This document shows, one piece after another, positions 26,676-34,520 of a stretch of 48,333 nt of DNA. The stretch is taken from NCBI GenBank assembly GCA_905612295.1, contig CAJQRN010000042.1, positions 1 to 48,333 of the forward strand. The letters are read 5' to 3'. The stretch comes from an uncultured Candidatus Nitrosopumilus sp. GTDB taxonomy: Archaea > Thermoproteota > Nitrososphaeria > Nitrososphaerales > Nitrosopumilaceae. Within the stretch, counting starts at the first letter, position 1, and every line of letters begins with the position of its first letter. The notes below the pieces were generated by a model. The model had not been told where the DNA came from and searched no databases. It saw only the letters and a program-made list of their open reading frames with translations. The translations under genes and the position numbers were made by a program.

Positions 26676-28337
26676 ATGAAATGGAAAAAATTACAACATA
26701 ATGGAATCCTGTTCCCTCCGAAATATGAGAAACAGGGAATTACGATAAAAGTCAAAGGAGACACCGTAAATCTAGATATTAATCAAGAAGAGATGATCTA
26801 TCAATGGGCAAAGAAAAAAGATACACCATATGCACAAGACAAAGTTTTTCAAAAGAACTTTACAAAGGATTTTGCCAAAACATTAGATTCAAAATTTAAA
26901 AAAACAGTATACGAGGATATTGATTTTTCAAACGCCTACAAAATTGTAGATAAAGAAAAAGACATCAAAGAAATGATGACAAAAGAAGATAGAAAAGCGT
27001 TATCTGTAAAAAGAAAAGAATTACGAGAGAAATTAAAAATAAAATACGGTATTGCCGTTATGGATGGAAAAGATGTTGAAGTTGGAAATTACATGGCAGA
27101 ACCTCCAGGAATATTCATTGGTAGAGGAGAACATCCACTAAGAGGAAAATGGAAACCTAGAGTTACAGCAAAAGATGTAACATTGAACCTAGGAAAAGAT
27201 GCAAAAAGACCAGAAGGTGATTGGGGTAAAATTATTTACGATAATGATTCCATGTGGTTAGCCAGTTGGATGGATGTCCTTACAGAAAAAAGAAAATATG
27301 TATGGCTTGCAGATACTTCAGGACTAAAACAAGATAGAGACAAAGAAAAATATGAAAAAGCAGTCAAACTAGGAAATGAAATTGAAAAAATTAAAGATAG
27401 GATAGTAAAAGATATGAAAAGTAAAGATCCTAAAATTAGTAAAATATCCACTGCGTGTTATTTAATTTATAGAACTGCTATGAGAGTAGGAGATGAAAAA
27501 GACCCAGATGAGGCAGATACAGTAGGTGCCACAACTCTTAGAAAAGAGCATATCAAAATTACAGCAAAAACAATTGAATTTGATTTTCTAGGTAAAGATA
27601 GTGTTAGATGGCAAGAAACAGTAGTAGCTGAAGGTCACGATAAACAATTCCACGAAAATATTAAAAAAATAATTGAAAAGAAAAAACCAAAAGATGAAAT
27701 TTTTGAAGATATTACATCAAGACACGTTAATCAATACTATTCAGGAATTGTAAAAGGATTAACTGCCAAAGTGTTTAGGACATATCTTGCAACAGCAGTT
27801 GTAAAAAAATACCTAGTAGAACATGACAACATAAAGGGAAAAACAGCAAATGAAAAATTATACCATGCCAAATTAGCAAACTTGGAAGCTGCAATGATGT
27901 GTAATCATAAAAGAACTATTCCTAAAACATATGAACTGACATTACAAAAGAAACGAGATACTCTTAAAAAATTAGAAAAAGAACAGGTCTGGAAAAAAAC
28001 TCAAGAAATTCTTAAAAAAGTTGAGTCTACAGAACCAAAAACAGATACTCAAAAGAAAAGTAAAACAAAAAGAATAAAGACATTAAATCAACAAATTAAG
28101 AAACAAAAATCAAAACATAAAGAAAGATTGGAAAAATTAGAACTTCAGTTAGATTTATCAGAAAAAACTAAAGATTATGCCATTGGAACATCTCTTAGAA
28201 ACTACATAGATCCACGTGTTTTCAAAGCATGGACTAACGAAGTGGGAGCTGAATGGGAGAAATTATACACAGCAGCATTACAAAAGAAATTCCTCTGGGT
28301 AAAAAATGAGGAAGTAGAATGGAAAAATCTAAAATAA
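26676..28337 (+). CDS. topIB: DNA topoisomerase IB (eukaryotic type)
   Basis: A 553-aa enzyme resembling the core, linker and C-terminal domains of nuclear topoisomerase I. The N-terminal KWKKLQHNGILFPPKYE matches the eukaryotic core start. TAMRVGDEKDPDEADTVGATTLRKEHI carries a catalytic Arg, a charged coiled-coil linker runs at about residues 420-490, and GTSLRNYIDPRV has the active-site Tyr about 43 residues from the end. Presence of TopIB is a hallmark that separated Thaumarchaeota from other archaea. ATG 26676 is the natural start. Monocistronic by spacing. Confidence 0.95.
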   Translation: MKWKKLQHNGILFPPKYEKQGITIKVKGDTVNLDINQEEMIYQWAKKKDTPYAQDKVFQKNFTKDFAKTLDSKFKKTVYEDIDFSNAYKIVDKEKDIKEMMTKEDRKALSVKRKELREKLKIKYGIAVMDGKDVEVGNYMAEPPGIFIGRGEHPLRGKWKPRVTAKDVTLNLGKDAKRPEGDWGKIIYDNDSMWLASWMDVLTEKRKYVWLADTSGLKQDRDKEKYEKAVKLGNEIEKIKDRIVKDMKSKDPKISKISTACYLIYRTAMRVGDEKDPDEADTVGATTLRKEHIKITAKTIEFDFLGKDSVRWQETVVAEGHDKQFHENIKKIIEKKKPKDEIFEDITSRHVNQYYSGIVKGLTAKVFRTYLATAVVKKYLVEHDNIKGKTANEKLYHAKLANLEAAMMCNHKRTIPKTYELTLQKKRDTLKKLEKEQVWKKTQEILKKVESTEPKTDTQKKSKTKRIKTLNQQIKKQKSKHKERLEKLELQLDLSEKTKDYAIGTSLRNYIDPRVFKAWTNEVGAEWEKLYTAALQKKFLWVKNEEVEWKNLK

Positions 28338-28389
28338 AATATCTAGATAAATTAAAAGTATAGAAATAGATTTAGAATTTAAAAATTAA

Positions 28390-29442
28390 TTATTTTTTTA
28401 ACCTATCTTTTGCATATTCAATAATTGCATCTGTCATTTGTGTAGTTGTTGCATTACCACCAATATCCCATGTTACTGCTTTTCCTTCATTAATCACTTG
28501 TTCAGTTGCACCAAAAATTGCATCCCTCACCTCTCTCTCTCCCATGTAATCTGCCATCCAAGCTCCGGATAACACAGTCGCTGTTGGGTTTACTTTATTT
28601 TGACCTGCAAACTGTGGAGCACTTCCATGTGCTGCCTCAAACATTGCATAATTCTTTCCAATATTTGCAGAATAGATTAATCCAATTGAGCCTACTAGAG
28701 CTGATGCAAGTTCTGAAATAATATCCATGAATAAATTGGTGCTGACTAATACTGAGCCATTAAATTGTTCAGTTGCAATTACCATTTGCTGTGCCATATT
28801 ATCTATGTAAATTTCTGATAACTCTATTCCAGTTCCTTCAACTGCTTTTTGGGTCTCTTCCCAAAATATTCCATCTGTTTGTTTTAAAATATTTCTTTTT
28901 GTAATTGCAACCATTTTTTTCATTTCAAATTTATTTGCCCAATCTACTGCAGAATCAACTAATCTTCTACTTCCTTGTCTAGTTATTTTTCTAATTGCTA
29001 TTGCTGCATCATCTGTAATTTTTGTTTCTACACCGGTATAGAGGCCTTCAGTTGCTTCTCTAAAACAGACACAATCTAATTTTCTATTTGGCGTTAATCT
29101 ATCATAAGTTTTAGTTGGTCTAATGTTTGCATAAAGATCAAATTTTTGTCTTAATGTAACTGCAACACTTCGAGGTGCTCCAGGAACTGGAATTGTAGTG
29201 GTTGGACCTTTGAAACAGCAATCTGCTTCTTCTAATGCCTTCATAGTTGATTCTGGAATATACGATGCATCTTTTCTTCCATTTTTCTCCCACTGTTCTG
29301 ATCCTACTTCTGCTAAAATTAACTCTGATTGAAAATTACATTCCTTTAGAACCCTTAACATTGAATCTACAACTTCAGGTCCAATACCATCCCCCTTCAT
29401 TACTACTGATTTTTTACTCACTATTGGAATATTTGCATACAC
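28390..29442 (-). CDS. isocitrate/isopropylmalate/homoisocitrate dehydrogenase family enzyme
   Basis: A 350-aa beta-decarboxylating dehydrogenase. It shows VVMKGDGIGPEVVDSML, the substrate-binding Arg region SVAVTLRQKFDLYANIRP, the catalytic REATEGLYTGVE and ITKRNILKQTDG stretches, and EAAHGSAPQFAGQNKVNPTATVLSG with the NAD site. The family acts on isocitrate, 3-isopropylmalate or homoisocitrate, and length and motifs alone do not decide. Isocitrate dehydrogenase is plausible; homoisocitrate dehydrogenase is also possible, since a homocitrate synthase lies 20 kb away. GTG 29442 was taken as start; A/T boxes at 29467-29484 lie upstream. Confidence 0.82.
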   Translation of the reverse strand: MYANIPIVSKKSVVMKGDGIGPEVVDSMLRVLKECNFQSELILAEVGSEQWEKNGRKDASYIPESTMKALEEADCCFKGPTTTIPVPGAPRSVAVTLRQKFDLYANIRPTKTYDRLTPNRKLDCVCFREATEGLYTGVETKITDDAAIAIRKITRQGSRRLVDSAVDWANKFEMKKMVAITKRNILKQTDGIFWEETQKAVEGTGIELSEIYIDNMAQQMVIATEQFNGSVLVSTNLFMDIISELASALVGSIGLIYSANIGKNYAMFEAAHGSAPQFAGQNKVNPTATVLSGAWMADYMGEREVRDAIFGATEQVINEGKAVTWDIGGNATTTQMTDAIIEYAKDRLKK

Positions 29443-29473
29443 TTCTAATTAATTCTACATATTCCTAAAATAT

Positions 29474-29487
29474 TGGGTTTATACCCA
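29474..29487. promoter_or_regulatory. inverted repeat over TATA-like sequence between dehydrogenase and tRNA-Ser
   Basis: TGGGT-TTAT-ACCCA is a five-base perfect inverted repeat around an A/T core. It lies 32-45 bases upstream of the dehydrogenase GTG start. On the minus strand the core reads GTATAAAC and may be its TATA element, so the repeat could be an operator for the dehydrogenase. The site is also 50 bases before tRNA-Ser. Confidence 0.35.
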
Positions 29488-29536
29488 GTTCAGCAAACGA
29501 ATGAATTTATTTACAGATACTTCTAATCTTAATTGT

Positions 29537-29623
29537 GCGAGGGTCGCCTAGCCCGGTAGGGCGTGAGATTGCTAATTTCATGTTCGCAAGAACTCGTGGG
29601 TTCGAATCCCTCTCCTCGCGCCA
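29537..29623 (+). tRNA. tRNA-Ser (GCT anticodon)
   Basis: A class-II tRNA. The acceptor stem is GCGAGGG with TCCTCGC (one G-T pair), discriminator G, and an encoded CCA (29621-29623). The anticodon stem TGAGA/TTTCA encloses TTGCTAA, giving anticodon GCT for AGC/AGU serine codons. The long variable arm (TGTTCGCAAGAACTCG region) fits tRNA-Ser. The T-loop is TTCGAAT; the T stem GTGGG/CCCTC has one T-T mismatch. No intron. A zinc-ribbon microprotein gene starts 36 bases after it. Confidence 0.93.
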
Positions 29624-29658
29624 TTAAAACTTAATAGACCGGTTTAGTGTGATTTTTC

Positions 29659-29820
29659 ATGGGACGTAGAAAAAGTCAAAAAATTATTCGTACAGGACCA
29701 AAAAATGCCACTACCGGATTATGTCCTTTATGTCATACAATTGGAAAAATATTCCTCTTAGGCTCACCTGGTGAAGAAAGAGCCAAATGTGAAAAATGTC
29801 GTCAAGAGTTCGAATTATAA
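29659..29820 (+). CDS. small zinc-ribbon protein (possibly Elf1-like)
   Basis: A 53-aa protein beginning MGRRKSQKIIRTG, with CPLC at 22-25 and CEKC at 44-47, the spacing of a zinc ribbon. The basic MGRRKS start followed by a zinc ribbon recalls the transcription elongation factor Elf1, but the protein is short and the match is by eye. It follows tRNA-Ser directly and precedes another microprotein. Coding potential is supported by an intact frame with paired cysteines and a clean ATG. Function unproven. Confidence 0.65.
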   Translation: MGRRKSQKIIRTGPKNATTGLCPLCHTIGKIFLLGSPGEERAKCEKCRQEFEL

Positions 29821-29892
29821 CATACAATTTTTCTACTAATCAAACCATTTACCAATAACTTTTTTAAGAGAATTTCTTATTCATAAGTAATT

Positions 29893-30060
29893 ATGAGTTC
29901 AGAAGCTGAAACTATCTATGAACGAGTTGCGAAACTTGAAGATGAAATTGCATTACTTCGTAGTGAATTAGATATTATCAAAGGGGCATTTAGAAATAAA
30001 ATTGCTCGTCATGAAATATCTCTTATCAAAGAAGGAAAAGATATCAATTCCATACTTTGA
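29893..30060 (+). CDS. 55-aa predicted coiled-coil protein
   Basis: The reading frame ATG 29893 to TGA 30058-30060 encodes a highly helical protein with a heptad-like stretch (ETIYERVAKLEDEIALLRSE, continuing with LDIIKG). It ends one base before the stop of the converging SirB1-like gene. No cysteine or membrane segment. Partner and role are unknown; a small dimerising adaptor is possible. The TTATAAG-like bases at about 29880-29886 lie just upstream. Confidence 0.6.
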   Translation: MSSEAETIYERVAKLEDEIALLRSELDIIKGAFRNKIARHEISLIKEGKDINSIL

Positions 30061-30879
30061 TTAATTTTTTGTCTTTATACTTCTAATCAATTCCAAAATA
30101 AAATCCACATCATCTGCATTAGGATTTATTTTTAAATATTTATTCAAATACTCTAATGCTTTTTCAGAATTTAGTAATCTCTGTTCTAAAATTCCTTTAT
30201 CTCTGATATCCTCCGGAGCTTCTGGTTCAATTGCTAATGCCATATTTACACAGCGTAATGCCTTATCATACACAAATGATTGTATGTATGAATTTTTTAA
30301 ATTACGAACCATTCTGATAAGTAATTGTTCTGATGTTACTTCGTCTAAAAATTCTGGCTTAAATTCTAACTCTCCTCCAAAATTCTCGTTTAAAATTTCT
30401 TGAAGATCATCTATGTCTAGCAAACGCCCATCGTAATATGGATCTAAAATCATTTCTTCATTGTATTTTACTACTATGTGACTTGGAAACCCTACAATTT
30501 TAAGATCCAATCCAATAAATTTTGCAATTTCTACATAGAGAATTGATATTGTAATTGGAATTCCTAATTTTTTATCAATTACTTCGTTAAGAAAATTATT
30601 TTTTGGATTATAGTAATCATCATCATCCCCACTATAGCCTAAATTCTCAAAGAGATGTTCGTTTAACATTGAGATTAGATATGTTGGGTTTTTTACATCA
30701 TTAACTGATTCTTTTAACGATGTTCCAATCCAATTAATTTTTTTGATATATTCTTCAACCTGTAAATCCGGATACTCTATTAATTGTGAGAATTTCAAAC
30801 ATTTTTCAATTAAGTTAAAATTTGGATTTTTTACAAATGACATCCATTCTGCAACTAGTGGATCAAATTTTTCACTCAA
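30061..30879 (-). CDS. SirB1/UPF0162-like transglutaminase-fold protein with TPR tail
   Basis: 272 aa. The central part (NNFLNEVIDKKLGIPITISI, then LYVEIAKFIGLDLKIVGFPSH and ILDPYYDGRLL) matches the bacterial SirB1/YchA family, a transglutaminase-like core. The C-terminal 75 residues form TPR-like helices (YDKALRCVNMALAIEPEAPE, SEKALEYLNKYLKINPNA). No cysteine stands at the expected nucleophile position, so it is probably non-catalytic. The start ATG 30879 lies five bases after the stop of the 397-aa orphan gene on the same strand, suggesting one transcript. Function is unknown. Confidence 0.75.
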   Translation of the reverse strand: MSEKFDPLVAEWMSFVKNPNFNLIEKCLKFSQLIEYPDLQVEEYIKKINWIGTSLKESVNDVKNPTYLISMLNEHLFENLGYSGDDDDYYNPKNNFLNEVIDKKLGIPITISILYVEIAKFIGLDLKIVGFPSHIVVKYNEEMILDPYYDGRLLDIDDLQEILNENFGGELEFKPEFLDEVTSEQLLIRMVRNLKNSYIQSFVYDKALRCVNMALAIEPEAPEDIRDKGILEQRLLNSEKALEYLNKYLKINPNADDVDFILELIRSIKTKN

Positions 30880-30884
30880 TATTA

Positions 30885-32078
30885 CTAACTCAGTTTTTTT
30901 AGATATAGTTGAGGATCTTTCAATTCTTTTGTATTTGGAGGAATTTCAATCATTTTTTTAAATGTGACTGTGCCTAATTTTTCATACACTGCCTTGGTGA
31001 AATCCTTGCCGATACTTTTCCGTACTTGATATGCTGAAAAATCCGTTCCCATAAACGTGGTAAGATAATTTTGAAAATCTTTATCTTCTTTTAAGATATT
31101 TTCAATTGCAAAAGCTGCCATACCTTCCATTGCTGTAAATGCTGCATGGTGCTGTTGTATTGGAACTAGCCATTTTTTATAAATATCTAAAAGTTGTGGA
31201 ATTGATTTTCCTATCTTTGGATCTATTTCTACATGGGTGAATGTCATTACGTCTGGGCCTATCTGTTCAATTAAGAAATGATCCGGATTCAAAAAGAAAA
31301 ACAGATTTGCCTTTTTTGCAAATGGAAAATCATCAGGTACAGCTTGTAATTGACAATAATCTGCAAGTTCGTTTATTGTTTTAGTATCTAATGATAAAAT
31401 TATGCTTGCTAGTTCTTCATTTATTTTATTTACTTCCATTGCCGCGTTTTTATTCACTTGTTGTAAATTTTCTTGTACGGCGTGGATTAATTCTTCAATA
31501 ACTGTCATTTTTACTGCTCCTATGTATCCAGAGTTTACGCTATCAAATTTTGATTCATATGGCTCACCTTGTTTATGTAGAATTATTTTTGGATACCTTG
31601 ACAGAATAAATTTATTCAAATAGATTATTGAATCTAGATAGTCTCCGTATGTTGTTGTAATTTTAGAAATGTATTGAATTGCATATGTAGAATATACTAA
31701 ATATTTTGCAGTATCTTCTTGCATTAATTCTGCAATCCTTGTTTTATTTTCTTTTGCAACAGCATTGAATAATTCTGTTACAAATTCTTTAGATTTTTTA
31801 TCTGCAAATACTTTTTTCCCTTTTAATATTTTTAAATCCGTTAGTTCTGGAAATTTTAGTTCAATGTTTTCTGGAATTTTTATTCCTAGAAATTCTTCTA
31901 CTTTTCCTTTATACTCTGAAAAAATATTTGTTGCAATGTCTTCTAAGTTCTTAAATTCCGCTTTTTGTCCTATATCCTCATTTGCCCTACTTGCTAATTT
32001 TATAATTTCTTTCTCTTCATCAATTTCAACGGATAATTGTGCAAATAATGCCTCAGTAAATTCTTGAAATTCTCCCAA
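30885..32078 (-). CDS. uncharacterised 397-aa protein with EELIH motif
   Basis: I do not recognise this protein. It is mostly helical, soluble, without signal peptide or membrane segment. Around residue 195 it has TVIEELIHAVQENLQQVNKNAAMEV, where Glu-x-x-His within a helix could bind metal. Later come QQHHAAFTAMEGMAAFAIE and FMGTDFSAYQVRKSIG. One might compare this with zincin or ferritin-like sites, but no full known pattern is present. The start is TTG 32078, since no ATG occurs for more than 100 codons. It shares strand and close spacing with the SirB1-like gene. Confidence 0.7.
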   Translation of the reverse strand: MGEFQEFTEALFAQLSVEIDEEKEIIKLASRANEDIGQKAEFKNLEDIATNIFSEYKGKVEEFLGIKIPENIELKFPELTDLKILKGKKVFADKKSKEFVTELFNAVAKENKTRIAELMQEDTAKYLVYSTYAIQYISKITTTYGDYLDSIIYLNKFILSRYPKIILHKQGEPYESKFDSVNSGYIGAVKMTVIEELIHAVQENLQQVNKNAAMEVNKINEELASIILSLDTKTINELADYCQLQAVPDDFPFAKKANLFFFLNPDHFLIEQIGPDVMTFTHVEIDPKIGKSIPQLLDIYKKWLVPIQQHHAAFTAMEGMAAFAIENILKEDKDFQNYLTTFMGTDFSAYQVRKSIGKDFTKAVYEKLGTVTFKKMIEIPPNTKELKDPQLYLKKLS

Positions 32079-32191
32079 TTTACTTAAAATATGAAAATAC
32101 TACATTTAACATTAACTTGATTTTTTCAAAGAAAATTCCGCTTATTAAAAAAAGAATAACAATGAAATATACAATTATCCCTTAGTATTGT

Positions 32192-32494
32192 ATGGCAGCT
32201 GTTATCATAATCCCTATATTGATAGTTGTTTTGATTGCAGCTTCTAGTTATATTGTATATGCATTATTACTTCGTGATTTTCTTTCTAAACGATCTATAA
32301 ATCAAACACTTGAAAAATATAATATTAAAAAATCACCTTATGAAATAATTAAAGAATATTATGAAATTAAAAATGAACCATTATCTGATCAAGAAATTAA
32401 AAAAATTGAAAAAAAATATAGGCGAAACGAACCAGAACAATTTCTAACTATGTATGATGCAATTAGAGATAATGATAAAACCAGAGAACAATAA
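32192..32494 (+). CDS. small single-pass membrane protein
   Basis: 100 aa. Residues 3-29 form one strong membrane helix (AVIIIPILIVVLIAASSYIV and onward), followed by a charged cytosolic helical tail of about 70 residues (QEIKKIEKKYRRNEPEQFL). No family recognised. Its last codons (KTREQ and the TAA) are the first unit of the 41-bp tandem array that fills the gap downstream. It is divergent from the 397-aa orphan. Confidence 0.65.
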   Translation: MAAVIIIPILIVVLIAASSYIVYALLLRDFLSKRSINQTLEKYNIKKSPYEIIKEYYEIKNEPLSDQEIKKIEKKYRRNEPEQFLTMYDAIRDNDKTREQ

Positions 32495-32843
32495 TTACTA
32501 CTTAGTAATTTTATCATAAAACCAGAGAACAATAATTACTACTTAGTAATTTTATCATAAAACCAGAGAACAATAATTACTACTTAGTAATTTTATCATA
32601 AAACTAGAGAACAATAATTACTACTTAGTAATTTTATCATAAAACCAGAGAACAATAATTACTACTTAGTAATTTTATCATAAAACCAGAGAACAATAAT
32701 TACTACTTAGTAATTTTATCATAAAACCAGAGAACAATAATTACTACTTAGTAATTTTATCATAAAACCAGAGAACAATAATTACTACTTAGTAATTTTA
32801 TCATAAAACTAGATGATAGTAATTCCTACTTGTTATTTTATGG
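32475..32843. repeat. 41-bp tandem array, nine units
   Basis: Eight near-identical 41-bp units begin at 32475, 32516, 32557, 32598, 32639, 32680, 32721 and 32762. A degenerate ninth begins at 32803. The only visible change in the eight is C to T at unit position 8 in the fourth. Each unit contains the stem AATTACT-ACTT-AGTAATT followed by TTTTAT. The junction TTTTAT-C-ATAAAA is a second palindrome. Unit 1 contains the stop of the + strand membrane protein and unit 9 contains the stop of the - strand prohibitin gene. The array is the whole 343-bp gap between convergent genes; there are no unique spacers. Confidence 0.95.
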
Positions 32844-33701
32844 TGTAGTTGGAATTGAAATGAATGGAGTTCCGCCTTCACCTACTACTAGTGGAAGTTT
32901 ACCGTCCCATGCTTGTGTCTTTAGCCATTCTATGTAGAATGGATTGTTTGACAATGCATTATTGATAATTGAAATTGCCTCTGCTTCACCTTGTGCTTCT
33001 GCAACGTTTGCTGCTGCTAAACCTACTGCTTGGGCTTCTAATTGTCTTGCCTCTACCTCAATTCTAATTAGATCATTTTCTGCTTTTTGGGCTTTTTGTT
33101 CTGCCTCTACTTTAGATTCGATTGCTTTTGCAAATAACGGTGAAAACTCAAAGTCTGTAATTGAAATTACATCTGTCTCGATATAAAATTGACTTAATCT
33201 CTCTCTAATTGCATTCTCAATATCTGCTTTGACCAATGGTCTTTTAGTAATTAATTCTTCAGCATTATAATTTGCAGATACTTGTTTTACTGTTTCATCG
33301 ATTGCTGGTTCAATAACTCTATTTTCATATGATAAGCCAATTTCTTTGTAAAGGAAGTGAACTTTTTCTGTATCTGGGTGATAGTTTACGGTAACTGTAG
33401 TTTGAACTGTTTGAAGATCTTGTGATGCACTTCTAGTTGATGTATCATACTTTAGTGTACGAACTTCCATTTGGACTACGTCATCCTGGAATGGAATAAC
33501 AAAGTGAATACCTTCATCCAATGGTGCACTTGTTAGATCTACTGCATTCCAATGTGTTAGTATGCCTCTATTACCTGCATCAACTATTTTTACAGATGAA
33601 GATGCTACTACGGCTATTACGATAAGGACAATAACGGCTGCAATGACTATTTTAGCTGCGCCTCCGTTTACGTTAGGTGATGATGATTGATATTTTGACA
33701 C
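32838..33701 (-). CDS. prohibitin/SPFH (band 7) family membrane protein
   Basis: 287 aa. One N-terminal membrane helix (KIVIAAVIVLIVIAVVASSS) is followed by the SPFH domain (VKIVDAGNRGILTHWNAVD, EGIHFVIPFQDDVVQMEVR), then a helical, Ala/Glu-rich coiled-coil (KVEAEQKAQKAENDLIRIEV and on). This is the order in prohibitins, which form membrane ring scaffolds. GTG 33701 was chosen because a TATA-like GTATAATA on the minus strand (33724-33731) lies about 26 nt upstream. GTG 33719 is also open but sits inside AGGAGGTGAT. The stop lies in the last unit of the tandem array. Confidence 0.88.
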   Translation of the reverse strand: MSKYQSSSPNVNGGAAKIVIAAVIVLIVIAVVASSSVKIVDAGNRGILTHWNAVDLTSAPLDEGIHFVIPFQDDVVQMEVRTLKYDTSTRSASQDLQTVQTTVTVNYHPDTEKVHFLYKEIGLSYENRVIEPAIDETVKQVSANYNAEELITKRPLVKADIENAIRERLSQFYIETDVISITDFEFSPLFAKAIESKVEAEQKAQKAENDLIRIEVEARQLEAQAVGLAAANVAEAQGEAEAISIINNALSNNPFYIEWLKTQAWDGKLPLVVGEGGTPFISIPTTP

Positions 33702-33723
33702 ATCAACGCTAGTTATCACCTCC

Positions 33724-33731
33724 TATTATAC
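33724..33731 (-). promoter_or_regulatory. TATA-like box for the prohibitin gene
   Basis: GTATAATA on the minus strand is followed immediately by AGGAGGTGAT, a perfect anti-16S Shine-Dalgarno match. The SD match overlaps the in-frame GTG 33719 and is 13 nt from GTG 33701. TATA spacing supports transcription starting near 33702-33705, so the SD-like sequence may not be in the mRNA. Confidence 0.45.
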
Positions 33732-33801
33732 CCATACAATCTTCTTAGACAATGGAATAATCTGCCTCAACAGATTTATCCTGTTTAGTTAATCCGTTAT
33801 T

Positions 33802-34248
33802 ATGGAAGCTGACTTTTCATGGATTTATTTGGTAATTTTCTTAATGGTCCCATTGGCTCGTATTTTACCACGTGTTTTGAAAAAATACAAAATTGGTGGA
33901 TTTCAATCTCAGGAAGTTCCTCAAAGACAATTTGAATCTGATTTTAATAGGTATGAAGATCAATCTGATAAACAATTTCAATCTACTCCAACTCAATCCC
34001 AAGAAGTTCCAAATTCTTCTAAGCCCCAAACCAAAAACATGCTTGTTTTAGGTGAGTTGCATAGAGGAGTAAGATTATTTGAAAACGTTCAAAAAAATAC
34101 AGGTTTAACAAATGAAGAACTGAATTCTATTTTAGAAGATTTAGAAACAAAGGGTTTAATGAAAACTCAAGAAAAACCAGGACTAATGGGCGGTACAAAA
34201 ACAGAATTAGTACCAACAGATAAGGGATTCAAAGAATACTATTCTTAG
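33802..34248 (+). CDS. membrane-anchored winged-helix protein
   Basis: 148 aa. Residues 5-25 are a membrane helix (FSWIYLVIFLMVPLARILP), followed by a Gln/Ser/Pro-rich linker of about 50 residues. The C-terminal winged helix is LGELHRGVRLFENVQKNTGL, then TNEELNSILEDLETKGLMKT with a wing (GGTKTELVPTDKG). Such single-pass wHTH proteins may tether DNA or sense at the membrane, but no ligand site is visible. It is divergent from the prohibitin gene, with 100 bp between the starts. Confidence 0.7.
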   Translation: MEADFSWIYLVIFLMVPLARILPRVLKKYKIGGFQSQEVPQRQFESDFNRYEDQSDKQFQSTPTQSQEVPNSSKPQTKNMLVLGELHRGVRLFENVQKNTGLTNEELNSILEDLETKGLMKTQEKPGLMGGTKTELVPTDKGFKEYYS

Positions 34249-34385
34249 ATTTTTCAAATATTATTTCATTTAGAATATTGATATTTTGTTTTAATGATAT
34301 TTTTTATCTAACGCAAGAAAATTACATCTAGATCGATACTAATTTCGATAGTACACTTCATCATTAATGGATTTACCATAATCTT

Positions 34386-34481
34386 ATGAATTGTAAAAAA
34401 GGATTTGTCCACAGTTTTTCATATTTTTCTATTTTAGATAAAACCTGCTGCATTCATTGTGGCCTAGATGAATCTGTTTAG
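34386..34481 (+). CDS. possible 31-aa CxxC microprotein
   Basis: ATG 34386 to TAG 34481 encodes MNCKKGFVHSFSYFSILDKT followed by CCIHCGLDESV. Cys3 with the CCIHC cluster could form a small zinc knuckle. The frame is short and may be chance. It lies in the 271-bp gap between the winged-helix gene and tRNA-Met. The rest of the gap (34249-34385) is A/T-rich with no gene. Confidence 0.3.
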   Translation: MNCKKGFVHSFSYFSILDKTCCIHCGLDESV

Positions 34482-34520
34482 TCTAAGCGGATACTTGTAA
34501 ATTTTTAAGAATAATCTGTG

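Noticed and set aside
32475-32843. 41-bp repeats as a CRISPR array
   Set aside because: The units are directly abutting with no unique spacers, and no cas genes are nearby; it is a minisatellite.
33719-33728. Shine-Dalgarno AGGAGGTGAT as the ribosome site for GTG 33719
   Set aside because: The motif overlaps the GTG itself, giving no spacer, and TATA spacing places transcription start downstream of it.
34249-34385. Possible gene in the gap before tRNA-Met
   Set aside because: Only stop-rich A/T sequence is seen; a small inverted repeat (ATCGATACTAATTTCGAT) is too weak to name.
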